Assembly (NCBI RefSeq): GCF_001613935.1
Contig: NZ_LQCI01000010.1
Location: forward strand, 1 to 64,000
From: Amycolatopsis regifaucium
GTDB taxonomy: Bacteria; Actinomycetota; Actinomycetes; Mycobacteriales; Pseudonocardiaceae
Length of the DNA stretch: 64,000 bases
Direction of reading: 5' to 3'
Below, piece after piece: positions 26,798-35,975 of this stretch (position 1 is the first letter of the stretch; every line of letters begins with the position of its first letter). The notes beneath the pieces were generated by a model. It did not search any database. It worked only from the letters and a program-made list of their open reading frames with translations, and had not been told where the DNA came from. A program made the translations under genes and the position numbers.

Positions 26798-27787
26798 TCA
26801 GGGGCTACGGGTCAGCGTCGGGTCGGTCTCGACGACTCCGTCGAGGGCCTCGTCGATGGCGGCGAGCAGATCCGCGTCCAGCTTCACGCCGGCCGCCTTC
26901 ACGTTCTCGTGCACCTGCTCCGGCCGCGAAGCGCCGATGATCGCCGAAGCGACGTTCGGGTTCTGCAGTACCCACGCCACGGACAGCTGGGCCAGCGTGA
27001 GCCCCGCCTTGTCCGCGATCGGCCGCAGCCGCTGCACCCGCTCGAGGACGTCGTCGTTGAGGAAGCGGGCGACCATGTTGGCGCCGCCCTTCTCGTCCGT
27101 CGCGCGGGAGCCCTCCGGCAGCGGCTGGCCGGGCTTGTACTTGCCGGTGAGCACGCCCTGCGCGATCGGCGACCAGACGATCTGGCTGAGGCCTTCGCGC
27201 TCGGACGCCGGGACGACCTGCGCCTCGATGACCCGCCACAGCGCGTTGTACTGCGGCTGGTTCGAGACGAACGGCACCTTCAGCTCACGCGCGATCGCGG
27301 CCCCCTGCGTGATCTGCTCGGCGGTCCACTCCGAGACACCGACGTAGAGCACCTTGCCCTGGCGGACGAGGTCGGCGAAGGCGAGGAAGGTCTCTTCGAG
27401 CGGAACGGTCCGGTCGAACCGGTGCGCCTGGTAGAGGTCGACGTAGTCGGTGCCGAGCCGCTTCAGCGAAGCGTTCGCCGACTCCATGATGTGCTTGCGG
27501 CCCAGCCCCTGGTCGTTGGGGCCCTTGGGGCCGGTCGGCCAGTAGACCTTGGTGAAGATCTCCAGGCTTTCCCGGCGCAGGCCCTTCAGGCCGCGGCCGA
27601 GCACCGATTCGGCGGCCGTGTTGGCGTAAACATCGGCGGTGTCGAAGGTGGTGATGCCGGCGTCGAGCGCCGCCTTGATACAGGCCTGGGCCTGGTCCTC
27701 TTCGACCTGGGACCCGTGGGTGAGCCAGTTGCCGTACGAGATCTCGCTGACATTGAGGCCGCTGCGGCCGAGGCGTCGGAACTCCAT
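26798..27787 (-). CDS. Aldo-keto reductase
   Basis: A 329-residue NADPH-dependent oxidoreductase of the AKR superfamily. The tetrad is visible: Asp and Tyr in FDTADVY, Lys in FTKVYW, His in YQAHRF. GVSEWTAEQI and IIGASRPEQ are typical of the potassium-channel beta/YghZ-like group. It probably reduces aldehydes or ketones in the cytosol; substrate unknown. ATG start at 27787. Confidence 0.92.
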   Translation of the reverse strand: MEFRRLGRSGLNVSEISYGNWLTHGSQVEEDQAQACIKAALDAGITTFDTADVYANTAAESVLGRGLKGLRRESLEIFTKVYWPTGPKGPNDQGLGRKHIMESANASLKRLGTDYVDLYQAHRFDRTVPLEETFLAFADLVRQGKVLYVGVSEWTAEQITQGAAIARELKVPFVSNQPQYNALWRVIEAQVVPASEREGLSQIVWSPIAQGVLTGKYKPGQPLPEGSRATDEKGGANMVARFLNDDVLERVQRLRPIADKAGLTLAQLSVAWVLQNPNVASAIIGASRPEQVHENVKAAGVKLDADLLAAIDEALDGVVETDPTLTRSP

Positions 27788-27842
27788 GGGCGCGACTCTA
27801 CCCCAAGCCGTTAGTCACGCTAACGACCTGGGAATCGCCTGC

Positions 27843-28499
27843 TCAGACCTTGTCGCCGGGCTTGACCCGCGGCTTCGGGACGCGCAGCTTGCGGATCTGG
27901 CTCGCGCGGATGAAGGCGTACCAGCCGACCGAAGCACCCTTGACCGTCTCGTCGGGGAACTTCAGCCGGACCATCTTCGCGATCCGGCGTCCGCTGAGCA
28001 CGCCCTCGACGATCATGCCGAGCAGCATCACGGTGCACAGCAGCGTCGCGTAGCGCTGCACATCCGGGTACGGGAGGATCAGGGCGACGAACACCAGGAT
28101 CGCGAGCGGCATGAAGAGGCCGAGCAGGTTGCGCCGGGAGTCGACGAGGTCACGGATGTAGGCCTTGACCGGGCCGCGGTCGCGCGGGAGCAGGTACTTG
28201 TCGTCGCCCGCCATCATCCGCTCGCGGCGTTCCTTCGCGGCGTTGCGCTGCTTGGCCTTGTACTGCGGGTCGGCCTTCGCCGCCTTGCGGAGTTCCTTGT
28301 TGCGCTTCATCGCCTCACGCATGCTGGTGGGCGGGGGCGCCACCGGGCCGCGGCGCTTGGCCTCGGCCTCGCGTCGTTTGGGAGTGGCCTTGCCCTTTCC
28401 GGGCGTGTAGGCCTTCGCCTGGACCTCGACGACCTGGGTGTCGGGCGTCTCGGCGTCGGTCGTGGCGGAGTCTGTGGTGCTACGGCGCAGGAACCTCAC
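27843..28499 (-). CDS. DUF3043 membrane protein
   Basis: A 218-residue protein with a long charged Lys/Arg-rich N-terminal half (ATPKRREAEAKRRGP) and two adjacent membrane helices in the second half (LFMPLAILVFVALILPYP and TLLCTVMLLGMIVEG). This layout is that of actinobacterial DUF3043 proteins of unknown function; the M. tuberculosis homologue lies near cobT. GTG start at 28499. Divergent from erpA. Confidence 0.85.
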   Translation of the reverse strand: MRFLRRSTTDSATTDAETPDTQVVEVQAKAYTPGKGKATPKRREAEAKRRGPVAPPPTSMREAMKRNKELRKAAKADPQYKAKQRNAAKERRERMMAGDDKYLLPRDRGPVKAYIRDLVDSRRNLLGLFMPLAILVFVALILPYPDVQRYATLLCTVMLLGMIVEGVLSGRRIAKMVRLKFPDETVKGASVGWYAFIRASQIRKLRVPKPRVKPGDKV

Positions 28500-28642
28500 C
28501 TCACCAGGGTAGTCGCGGGCGTCACGGTGCCACGCACCAGGCCGAGCGATATGTCACCATGGAGGGGAACAGATCGGGACTCCGACGTGTTGAACCACAT
28601 GCAAGACGAGTACCCGCAGCGAGTTCGACCAGAGGGAGAACC

Positions 28643-29020
28643 ATGACGACCGCTGAGCAGGCAGCAGCAGCTCAGGCCGAAACCGCCGAGGAGACCCACG
28701 GCGTCACGTTGACCGATGCCGCCGCCGCCAAGGCGAAGGCCCTGCTCGAGCAGGAGGGCCGTGACGACATGCACCTGCGCATCGCCGTCCAGCCCGGTGG
28801 GTGCGCGGGCTTGCGCTACCAGCTGTTCTTCGACGAGCGCACGCTCGACGGCGACCTGTTCCGTGACTTCGACGGGCTCCGCGTCGCCGTCGACCGGATG
28901 AGCGCGCCGTACGTGTCGAGCGCCGTGATCGACTTCGTCGACTCGATCGAAAAGCAGGGCTTCACCATCGACAACCCGAACGCGACGGGTAGCTGCGCCT
29001 GCGGCGACAGCTTCCACTGA
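28643..29020 (+). CDS. erpA: Iron-sulfur cluster insertion protein
   Basis: A 125-residue A-type Fe-S carrier. The three cluster-binding cysteines are C54 (GGCAG) and C118/C120 (SCACG). It delivers Fe-S clusters to target enzymes; LipA and BioB encoded in the same window are plausible clients (inference). ATG start with AGAGGGAGAACC upstream. A strong hairpin follows the stop. Confidence 0.95.
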   Translation: MTTAEQAAAAQAETAEETHGVTLTDAAAAKAKALLEQEGRDDMHLRIAVQPGGCAGLRYQLFFDERTLDGDLFRDFDGLRVAVDRMSAPYVSSAVIDFVDSIEKQGFTIDNPNATGSCACGDSFH

Positions 29021-29030
29021 CGCGTCGAGC

Positions 29031-29076
29031 ATGAAGAAGGGCCGCGAACCTCACCCAGGTCGCGGCCCTTCTTCAT
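29031..29076 (+). terminator. erpA terminator hairpin
   Basis: ATGAAGAAGGGCCGCGA and TCGCGGCCCTTCTTCAT pair over about 20 bp with a one-base bulge, 11 nt after the erpA stop. The T-rich end (CCTTCTTCAT) gives a weak U-tract. Confidence 0.7.
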
Positions 29077-29104
29077 ACCTGCGGCTCTTCACGGCCGCGG
29101 CGGA

Positions 29105-29293
29105 TCAGACGTAGGCGTCCAGATCGGCGACCTGGGCGAGACACCGCTCGTCGACGGTCCAGGGCGGAGCGCTCTGCCGGGGCAGTGGCAGGTTCTCGGC
29201 CTGGAGGGACGAGGGGATACCGGCACAGTCGGCGATGAGTTCGCCGATCGATTCCGGCTCGAGGTGATACGTGGAAGTGGTCACGAACGACAA
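29105..29293 (-). CDS. Possible small protein
   Basis: A 62-residue frame (or 59 from GTG 29284) with sequence TSTYHLEPESIGELIADCAG near the start. It has two cysteines and an acidic, Pro/Leu-rich composition. No family, signal peptide or good ribosome-binding site was seen. It is divergent from the PfkB kinase gene across two inverted repeats. Coding status is uncertain. Confidence 0.38.
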   Translation of the reverse strand: MSFVTTSTYHLEPESIGELIADCAGIPSSLQAENLPLPRQSAPPWTVDERCLAQVADLDAYV

Positions 29294-29300
29294 GTTAATG

Positions 29301-29339
29301 ACTCGCGTGCGAGTAGGACACCACTACCAACCGGTAGTG
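29301..29339. promoter_or_regulatory. Two adjacent inverted repeats in a divergent spacer
   Basis: ACTCGC-GT-GCGAGT (29301-29314) and CACTACC-AACC-GGTAGTG (29322-29339) are perfect small inverted repeats in the 140-nt spacer before the PfkB kinase gene. They look like protein-binding sites; the regulator is unknown. Confidence 0.45.
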
Positions 29340-29388
29340 TTCAAGGCCGTGCCTGAAGCAACCCGTATGGGGCATGACCTGCGGGTAA

Positions 29389-30423
<1,035 letters not shown>

Positions 30424-30435
30424 CCTGAAGCCAAA

Positions 30436-30457
30436 GCGCGTGAAGGCCCCCTTCCCT
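30436..30457. repeat. Orphan arm of a GAAGGCCC-type palindrome
   Basis: GCGCGTGAAGGCCCCCTTCC plus two more bases is identical to the arm of the 17666-17720 palindrome. The opposing arm is missing locally, but a degenerate GGCTTCACGCGC occurs at 30686-30697, beyond the intervening 57-bp element. Confidence 0.75.
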
Positions 30458-30597
30458 TAGCCGCCTGGCCGTGAAGGACTCTTGGGGACTGGTATTTGGT
30501 GACCCGCTGGTGTGGGCTGCCGGTCGGAACAAGCTTGATCAAGGTATGAGGGGCGGCGGAACTCAAAGGCCCTACAGGAGTCCTTCCCACCTTTCCC

Positions 30598-30654
30598 AGT
30601 ACATGATGGCCCCCTTCCTTGCGCTAGGCGCAAGGAAGGGGGCCATCATGTACT
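30598..30654. repeat. 57-bp palindrome (27-bp arms)
   Basis: A second copy of the 204-260 element, differing at the centre (TAG loop). The arms start AGTACATGATGGCCCCCTTC. Flanking bases also match the other copy in reverse orientation. It lies between the converging PfkB and hydrolase genes. Confidence 0.95.
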
Positions 30655-30689
30655 TACACGCGAGCAAGACCGCAGGTGACGAGTAGGCT

Positions 30690-31343
30690 TCACGCGCGTC
30701 CGGTCAGGATCCCGGCGATCTCCGCGGGACGGGACACGTGGGGGCAGTGCCCGGCGTCGATCTCGATCGCGGTGACCCCGAGCCGTTCCCTGGCGGCCCG
30801 CCGCTGCCACACCGGCTTCAGCGTGCGATCCCGTGTGGGGACGATCACCGTCGACGGGATCTCCGGCGCGGGCCCGGCGGGATGGGCCGCGAGGACAGCG
30901 GGATCGAACAGCCGCAGACTGTCCAGCGCCAGGTGTTCGGTCTCCGAATCGCAGTCGTGGAAGAGGAACTCGGACGCCTTCGCGGGATCGGCCGTCGGAT
31001 CCACCCCGATCCAGTCCGGTTCGAGCATGGTCCTGGCCTCGTCGCGCAGGCACTTCCCGCCCGGGAAATCGGGGATGTAGGCGGCGAGCCACACCAGCGC
31101 CCGCGCGCCGAGCGCTTCGGCGATCGCGGGAAGCAGGACCCCGGAACCCGAATGGGCCACCACGACCGGCCGCTCGCCGCCATACTGCTCACGCACGTGC
31201 TGCGCGTACCCCTCGACGGGCAGATCTTCCGGGGTCAGCAGGTCGACCGCGATCGCCCGGTGCCCGGCCGCGGTGAGCAACGTGGCCACCCGAGCCCAGC
31301 TCGCGGGGCTCTGCGTCGTGCCGTGCACGAGGACGAAGTCCAT
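30690..31343 (-). CDS. Alpha/beta hydrolase
   Basis: A 217-residue small alpha/beta-fold hydrolase. The oxyanion segment VLVHGTTQSPASW is at the N-terminus, the nucleophile motif is AHSGSG, and the catalytic histidine is in DAGHCPHVSRP. It resembles the HNL/salicylate-esterase-like group of short hydrolases. Substrate unknown. Start at ATG 31343. The stop codon overlaps a degenerate palindrome arm. Confidence 0.85.
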   Translation of the reverse strand: MDFVLVHGTTQSPASWARVATLLTAAGHRAIAVDLLTPEDLPVEGYAQHVREQYGGERPVVVAHSGSGVLLPAIAEALGARALVWLAAYIPDFPGGKCLRDEARTMLEPDWIGVDPTADPAKASEFLFHDCDSETEHLALDSLRLFDPAVLAAHPAGPAPEIPSTVIVPTRDRTLKPVWQRRAARERLGVTAIEIDAGHCPHVSRPAEIAGILTGRA

Positions 31344-31399
31344 GACTCCATGCTGGCCTCCACCGGGTGAACGGTGAAGGCCGGCAAGAAGAGTCGTGA

Positions 31400-33334
31400 C
31401 TAGAGCTTCACCGGGTAGACCGGCTCCGGCACCTCGGGCTTGATGCGGTTCTCGACGAAGATGCCGTGCCACAGCATGAACACCAGCAGCGCCCACAGCT
31501 GGCGGCTGCGGTCGAGCTGCCCGGCCTTGTGCTCGTCGAGCAGGGCCAGCACGGCCTTCTTGTCGAGCAGTTCGTCGGTCCGGGAGTCCGAGATGATGCC
31601 CTTGGCCCAGTCGTACATCTCGTTGCGCAGCCACAGCCGGATCGGCACGGGGAAGCCGAGCTTGCGCCGGTTCAGCACATGCGCCGGGATGATCTTCGCC
31701 AGCGCCTGGCGCAGCGCGTACTTCGTGGTGCCGTGCGCGAGCTTCTGGTCGAGCGGGATGCTCGCGGCGACCTTGAACACCTCGGCGTCGAGGAACGGCA
31801 CCCGCAGTTCCAGCGAGTTCGCCATGGTCACCTTGTCGGCCTTGACCAGGATGTCGCCGCGCAGCCAGGTGTAGAGGTCGACGTGCTGCATCCGCGCGAC
31901 CGGGTCCCAGCCCTCGGAGATCTTGTACCAAGGAGCGGTGACGTCCTTGAAGCCGACGCCTTCCTCGTAGGTGCGCAGCACGTTGCGGAGCTGGTCGTCG
32001 CGGAAGTTACGGGCGTTGCCGTAGTAGCGGTCCTCCAGCGGCAGCGCCCCGCGCCGCAGCAGGTCCTTGCCTCGCGTGCCCTCGGGGATCTTCGTGGAGA
32101 CCTTGCCGATGATCTTCCGCATCCCGCCGGGGATCTTCTCGAACGGCGCCAGCGAGATCGGCTCGTTGTAGATCGTGTAGCCGCAGAAGAGCTCGTCGGC
32201 GCCTTCGCCGGACAGGACGGCCTTGACGTGTTTACGCGCCTCGCGGGCGATGAACCACAGCGGCACGAGCGCCGGGTCGGCCACCGGGTCGTCGAGGTAC
32301 CAGACGATGAGCGGCAGCGCCTCCATCATCTCGTCCGCCGACACCGTGCGGACCACGTGCCGCACGCCGATCGCCGCGGCCGTTTCGGCGGCGACGTCGA
32401 CCTCGGAGTAGCCCTCGCGCTCGAACCCGGTGGTGAACGCGATCAGGTTCGGGTTGTGCTCCTTGGCCAGCGTCGCGGTAGCCGTCGAGTCGATGCCGCC
32501 GGACAGGAACGCGCCGACCGTGACGTCCGGGTCGGAGATCATGTGCTTGCCGACCGAGTCGCGCATCACATCGGCGATGCGCTCGTACAGCGCCTCCGCC
32601 TCGGCCTCGCTGTTGACCGGCTTCGCGGCGAACTGCGGGTGGAAGTAGCGGGTGAACTCGACGTCGCCGCCCGGGACGACCCGGAACGACGTGCCGGACT
32701 CGACGCGGCGGATCCCGGTGTGCAGCGACTCGGGCTCCGGCACGTACTGCAGCACCAGGTAGTGCTGCAGGGCCGTGCGGTCCAGCTTCTCCTCGACGCC
32801 GAGGACGCTCGAAAGCTCCAGCAGGCTCTTCTTCTCACTCGAGAAGGCGATCTTGCCGGGACCGGCGGAGTAGAACAGCGGTTTGATGCCGAACGGGTCG
32901 CGCGCGCCGAAGACCACCTTCTCCTGGGAATCCCAGATCATGAAGGCGAACATGCCGCGCAGCTTCTTCACCGCGTCGTCGCCGAGGTAGTGGTACGCCG
33001 CGACGATCGCCTCGCCGTCGCCCTCTGTGGCGAACTTCGCACCGTGCTCGGCGGCCAGTTCGTCGCGCAGCTCTGTGTAGTTGTAGATCTCGCCGTTGAA
33101 GTTCAGCGTGTAACGCTCGGGGGCCTCCGGCGGGCCCCAGATCAGCGGCTGGTGGGCGTGGTCGACGTCGATGAAGGCCAGCCGGTTGAAGCCGTAGACC
33201 ACCTCGGCGTCGGCCCAGGTGTCGTGCTCGTCGGGACCGCGGTGGCGCTGGCAGCGCATGGCGGCGTCGACCGCTTCACGGGCGCCCGCGGCGTCGGCTT
33301 CGGTCGAACAGATCAGTCCAAGCAGGCCGCACAC
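31400..33334 (-). CDS. asnB: Asparagine synthetase (glutamine-hydrolysing)
   Basis: A 644-residue two-domain amidotransferase. The GTG at 33334 is chosen because Cys must follow the initiator: VCGLLGL gives the Ntn nucleophile Cys2. The PP-loop ATP-binding motif SGGIDST lies near residue 250 in the synthetase domain, and FNGEIYNY is a glutaminase-domain signature. It makes asparagine or amidates a related target; in mycobacteria the homologue at this locus is implicated in envelope functions as well as asparagine synthesis. Divergent from ctaC, as in M. tuberculosis. Confidence 0.95.
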   Translation of the reverse strand: MCGLLGLICSTEADAAGAREAVDAAMRCQRHRGPDEHDTWADAEVVYGFNRLAFIDVDHAHQPLIWGPPEAPERYTLNFNGEIYNYTELRDELAAEHGAKFATEGDGEAIVAAYHYLGDDAVKKLRGMFAFMIWDSQEKVVFGARDPFGIKPLFYSAGPGKIAFSSEKKSLLELSSVLGVEEKLDRTALQHYLVLQYVPEPESLHTGIRRVESGTSFRVVPGGDVEFTRYFHPQFAAKPVNSEAEAEALYERIADVMRDSVGKHMISDPDVTVGAFLSGGIDSTATATLAKEHNPNLIAFTTGFEREGYSEVDVAAETAAAIGVRHVVRTVSADEMMEALPLIVWYLDDPVADPALVPLWFIAREARKHVKAVLSGEGADELFCGYTIYNEPISLAPFEKIPGGMRKIIGKVSTKIPEGTRGKDLLRRGALPLEDRYYGNARNFRDDQLRNVLRTYEEGVGFKDVTAPWYKISEGWDPVARMQHVDLYTWLRGDILVKADKVTMANSLELRVPFLDAEVFKVAASIPLDQKLAHGTTKYALRQALAKIIPAHVLNRRKLGFPVPIRLWLRNEMYDWAKGIISDSRTDELLDKKAVLALLDEHKAGQLDRSRQLWALLVFMLWHGIFVENRIKPEVPEPVYPVKL

Positions 33335-33509
33335 GTCTAGTTCACACACCTCTTGTTGGCCGAGCGGGGAGAAGGGCCCAGTATGCCGGTGGACGTGTAC
33401 ACCCGGATGTGGTGGGGGATACGCGTGTTGGGGTCACCCCTTAGTCAGCGCGGCGCCGCAACTCGGCTAGGCTCCGCCATGTCACGAAGATCGGTCGAGG
33501 AGGCTCTGG

Positions 33510-34466
33510 GTGAAAGGGCAAGGCGCAGTGGGAAATCCAGAGCGCATCCCGGTTAAGCGGGCTGGTCGCGTCGCAGCGCTCGCCGCGCTGGTGATGCTGA
33601 CCGCGACAGGCTGTTCCGGGGACGAGATCCTTCGCTTCGGCTGGCCTGTCGGGGTGACCCCGCAGGCGCACGACATGCGCACCCTGTGGACGTGGACGGT
33701 CGTCGCCGCGCTGGTCGTCGGTGTCATCGTCTGGGCGCTGATCTTCTGGACCGCGATCTTCCACCGCAAGAAGAAGACCGCCGACGGCGCGGAGGAGGAA
33801 CTGCCCCGCCAGTTCCAGTACAACATCCCGCTGGAGATCTTCACCGTCGTCGTCCCGACGATCATGGTCTGCGTGCTGTTCTTCTTCACCGCGACCACCG
33901 AGAACCGCGTGCTCGCCGAGACCGAGAACCCGGACGTCACGGTCGACATCGTCGCGTTCCAGTGGAACTGGGAGTTCAAGTACAAGAGCGACTCCAAGAA
34001 CCACGACGACCCGGAGATCACCACGGTCGGCAGCTCGACCGAGATCCCGCTGCTCGTCCTCCCGACGAACAAGACGATCCAGTACAACTTGCGGTCGGCC
34101 GACGTCATTCACTCGTTCTGGGTGCCGGAGTTCCACTTCAAGCGGGACGTCATGCCGGACCCGGAGAAGAACAACCAGGACTTCACCTTCCAGAACTCGA
34201 TCGACCGGGAAGGTTCGTTCGTCGGCCGCTGCGCCGAGCTGTGCGGTACCTACCACTCGGGAATGAACTTCGAGGTCAGGGCCCTGTCGCCGGACAAGTA
34301 CGCGCAGTACATCCAGCTCCGCGGCACGGTGAACCCGAAGAGCGGCAGGCCGAACACCGCTTCCGAGGCGCTGGCGGCGATGAACTGCGGCGAGCTGTGC
34401 GCGCCCTACGCCGTCACCACCACCCCGTTCAACACCGACCGCACCGCGCGGGTCGCGTCCAACTGA
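33510..34466 (+). CDS. ctaC: Cytochrome c oxidase subunit II
   Basis: A 318-residue subunit carrying the CuA centre that receives electrons for the aa3 oxidase. A lipoprotein-type signal ends TATGC (Cys35). Two membrane helices follow, then the cupredoxin domain with HSFWVPEFHFK and the CuA motif CAELCGTYHSGM. GTG start with GAGGAGG upstream. Followed after 40 nt by ctaF. Confidence 0.97.
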   Translation: MKGQGAVGNPERIPVKRAGRVAALAALVMLTATGCSGDEILRFGWPVGVTPQAHDMRTLWTWTVVAALVVGVIVWALIFWTAIFHRKKKTADGAEEELPRQFQYNIPLEIFTVVVPTIMVCVLFFFTATTENRVLAETENPDVTVDIVAFQWNWEFKYKSDSKNHDDPEITTVGSSTEIPLLVLPTNKTIQYNLRSADVIHSFWVPEFHFKRDVMPDPEKNNQDFTFQNSIDREGSFVGRCAELCGTYHSGMNFEVRALSPDKYAQYIQLRGTVNPKSGRPNTASEALAAMNCGELCAPYAVTTTPFNTDRTARVASN

Positions 34467-34506
34467 CCCGGCTGTTCGAGCCCGAAACAGGAGTGAGGCA
34501 ACGTCC

Positions 34507-34926
34507 ATGAAGGTCGAAGGACGGATTTTCTTCCTCGTCGCGGTCTTCTCCGTCGTCGTGGCGGGTATCTACGCGTACATGACCGGAACGATGACCCGGG
34601 ACGGCGTCGAGCCGGTCGGTGTGGTGGCCCTGATCCTCACCGGTGGCCTGGCCTTCCTGGCCGGGAGCTACCTGCAGTTCGTGGCGCGGCGCATCGAGCC
34701 GCGGCCGGAGGACCGGGAAGACGCCGAGATCAGTGACGGTGCCGGTGAGCTGGGCTTCTTCAGCCCCGGCAGCTACTGGCCGATCGGTCTCGCGGCGGCC
34801 GCCGCGCTGACCGGTGTCGCGCTCGCGTTCTTCCACGTCTGGCTGCTGATCATCGCGCTCGGCCTGGTGATCGTCGCCATCGGCGGGCTGGTGTTCGAGT
34901 ACCACACGGGCCCGAACCACGAGTGA
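34507..34926 (+). CDS. ctaF: Cytochrome c oxidase subunit IV
   Basis: A 139-residue actinobacterial oxidase subunit with four predicted membrane helices; the segments FFLVAVFSVVVAGIYAYMTG and ELGFFSPGSYWPI are conserved in this family. It stabilises the aa3 part of the bc1-aa3 supercomplex. Co-transcribed with ctaC (40-nt gap), and followed by a strong terminator. Confidence 0.93.
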   Translation: MKVEGRIFFLVAVFSVVVAGIYAYMTGTMTRDGVEPVGVVALILTGGLAFLAGSYLQFVARRIEPRPEDREDAEISDGAGELGFFSPGSYWPIGLAAAAALTGVALAFFHVWLLIIALGLVIVAIGGLVFEYHTGPNHE

Positions 34927-34937
34927 CGTTCTGCCGT

Positions 34938-34979
34938 CGAAACGGCGCCTCGGTCTTCTGGACCGGGGCGCCGTTTTCG
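34938..34979. terminator. ctaF terminator hairpin
   Basis: CGAAACGGCGCCTCGGTC and GACCGGGGCGCCGTTTTCG pair around TTCTG, with T and A runs at the edges. It is a good bidirectional intrinsic terminator between ctaF and the convergent EamA gene. Confidence 0.8.
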
Positions 34980-35000
34980 CATTCAGAGGACTAAACGCGG
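34978..35000. repeat. Family B half-repeat supplying a stop codon
   Basis: CGCATTCAGAGGACTAAACG and three more bases match one arm of 12670-12731. On the minus strand its CGCGTTTAG encodes the last residues and TAG stop of the EamA gene, so the repeat entered or formed at the gene end. Confidence 0.8.
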
Positions 35001-35893
35001 GCGGACAGCGCCGTTTTCACCTCCGGCTTCGGTGGTCGCTTGGCCGCCCGCTTCGGGGCCAGCGCCGCCGCCAGTACCGCCAGCATCCCCACGATCTCCG
35101 GCCATGTAGGCCGGTGGCCGTAGGCGAGGACGTCCACCACCACCGCGACCACGGGATAGACGTACGACAGCAGCGCCACCGTCGTGGTCGGCAGCTTGCC
35201 GATGCTCGCGTACATCAGGACGTACATCAGCGCCGTGTGCACGGTGCCCAGCAGCACCAGCCACAGCAGCCCCGTCGTGTCCGTGGGCAGCGGCGTGACG
35301 AGCAGGGCGGGGGCGAGCACGATCGTCCCGGTCACCAGCTGGACGGCCGCCAGGACGTGCGGGCGGAGGTGCTTGAGCTGCTTCGCGACGAACGAGGCGC
35401 CGGCGTAGAGCGCGGCCGCCCCCAGGGCGAGGGCGATTCCTGCCGGCTTCACGGGCTTGCCGTCGACACCGTGCGCGGACAGGGAGATGAGCGCCACCCC
35501 GCCGAACGCGATCAGCGCCCGGACGAGCTGGCTCTTCGCCATCTTCTCGCCGAGGAACGCGGCGGCGAGACCGACCAGCATCAGCGGCTGCGTGTGGTAG
35601 ACGACGGTGCTCACCGAGATCGACGAAAGCGCGTAGGAAGCGAAAAGCAGTACCCAGTTCCCGACCAGGAACAGCCCGCCGAGGATGGCGAGCAGCAGGT
35701 CGCGGCGGGTCAGCGTCCATGGCCGGAGCCAGCCGCGCGCGGCGCTCCAGACCAGGAGGAGCAGGCCGCCGACGAGACTCCTGGCGAAGGCCACCGCGGG
35801 CGCGTCGGCGCCGCTTTCGAGGACGACGGCGCCGATCGTGCCCGACAGCGCCATCGCGGCCGTCCACTGCAGCAGGGGGTTGTTCTTGTTCAT
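34991..35893 (-). CDS. EamA/DMT-superfamily transporter
   Basis: A 300-residue membrane protein with ten hydrophobic segments in two EamA repeats, typical of drug/metabolite exporters such as RhaT/YdcZ relatives. VVYHTQPLMLVGLAAAFLGE and LLSYVYPVVAVVVDVLAYG are repeat-end signatures. The cargo is unknown. Start ATG 35893 preferred over GTG 35902. Divergent from the first AraC-type regulator, which may control it. The stop is provided by a family B repeat. Confidence 0.88.
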   Translation of the reverse strand: MNKNNPLLQWTAAMALSGTIGAVVLESGADAPAVAFARSLVGGLLLLVWSAARGWLRPWTLTRRDLLLAILGGLFLVGNWVLLFASYALSSISVSTVVYHTQPLMLVGLAAAFLGEKMAKSQLVRALIAFGGVALISLSAHGVDGKPVKPAGIALALGAAALYAGASFVAKQLKHLRPHVLAAVQLVTGTIVLAPALLVTPLPTDTTGLLWLVLLGTVHTALMYVLMYASIGKLPTTTVALLSYVYPVVAVVVDVLAYGHRPTWPEIVGMLAVLAAALAPKRAAKRPPKPEVKTALSARV

Positions 35894-35975
35894 GGCGACC
35901 ACTTTCGGCCTCCGGCGCCCGCACGAACAGTGTCAGAGATGACATCGACCGCAAAACTTATGACACACTGCCGGG

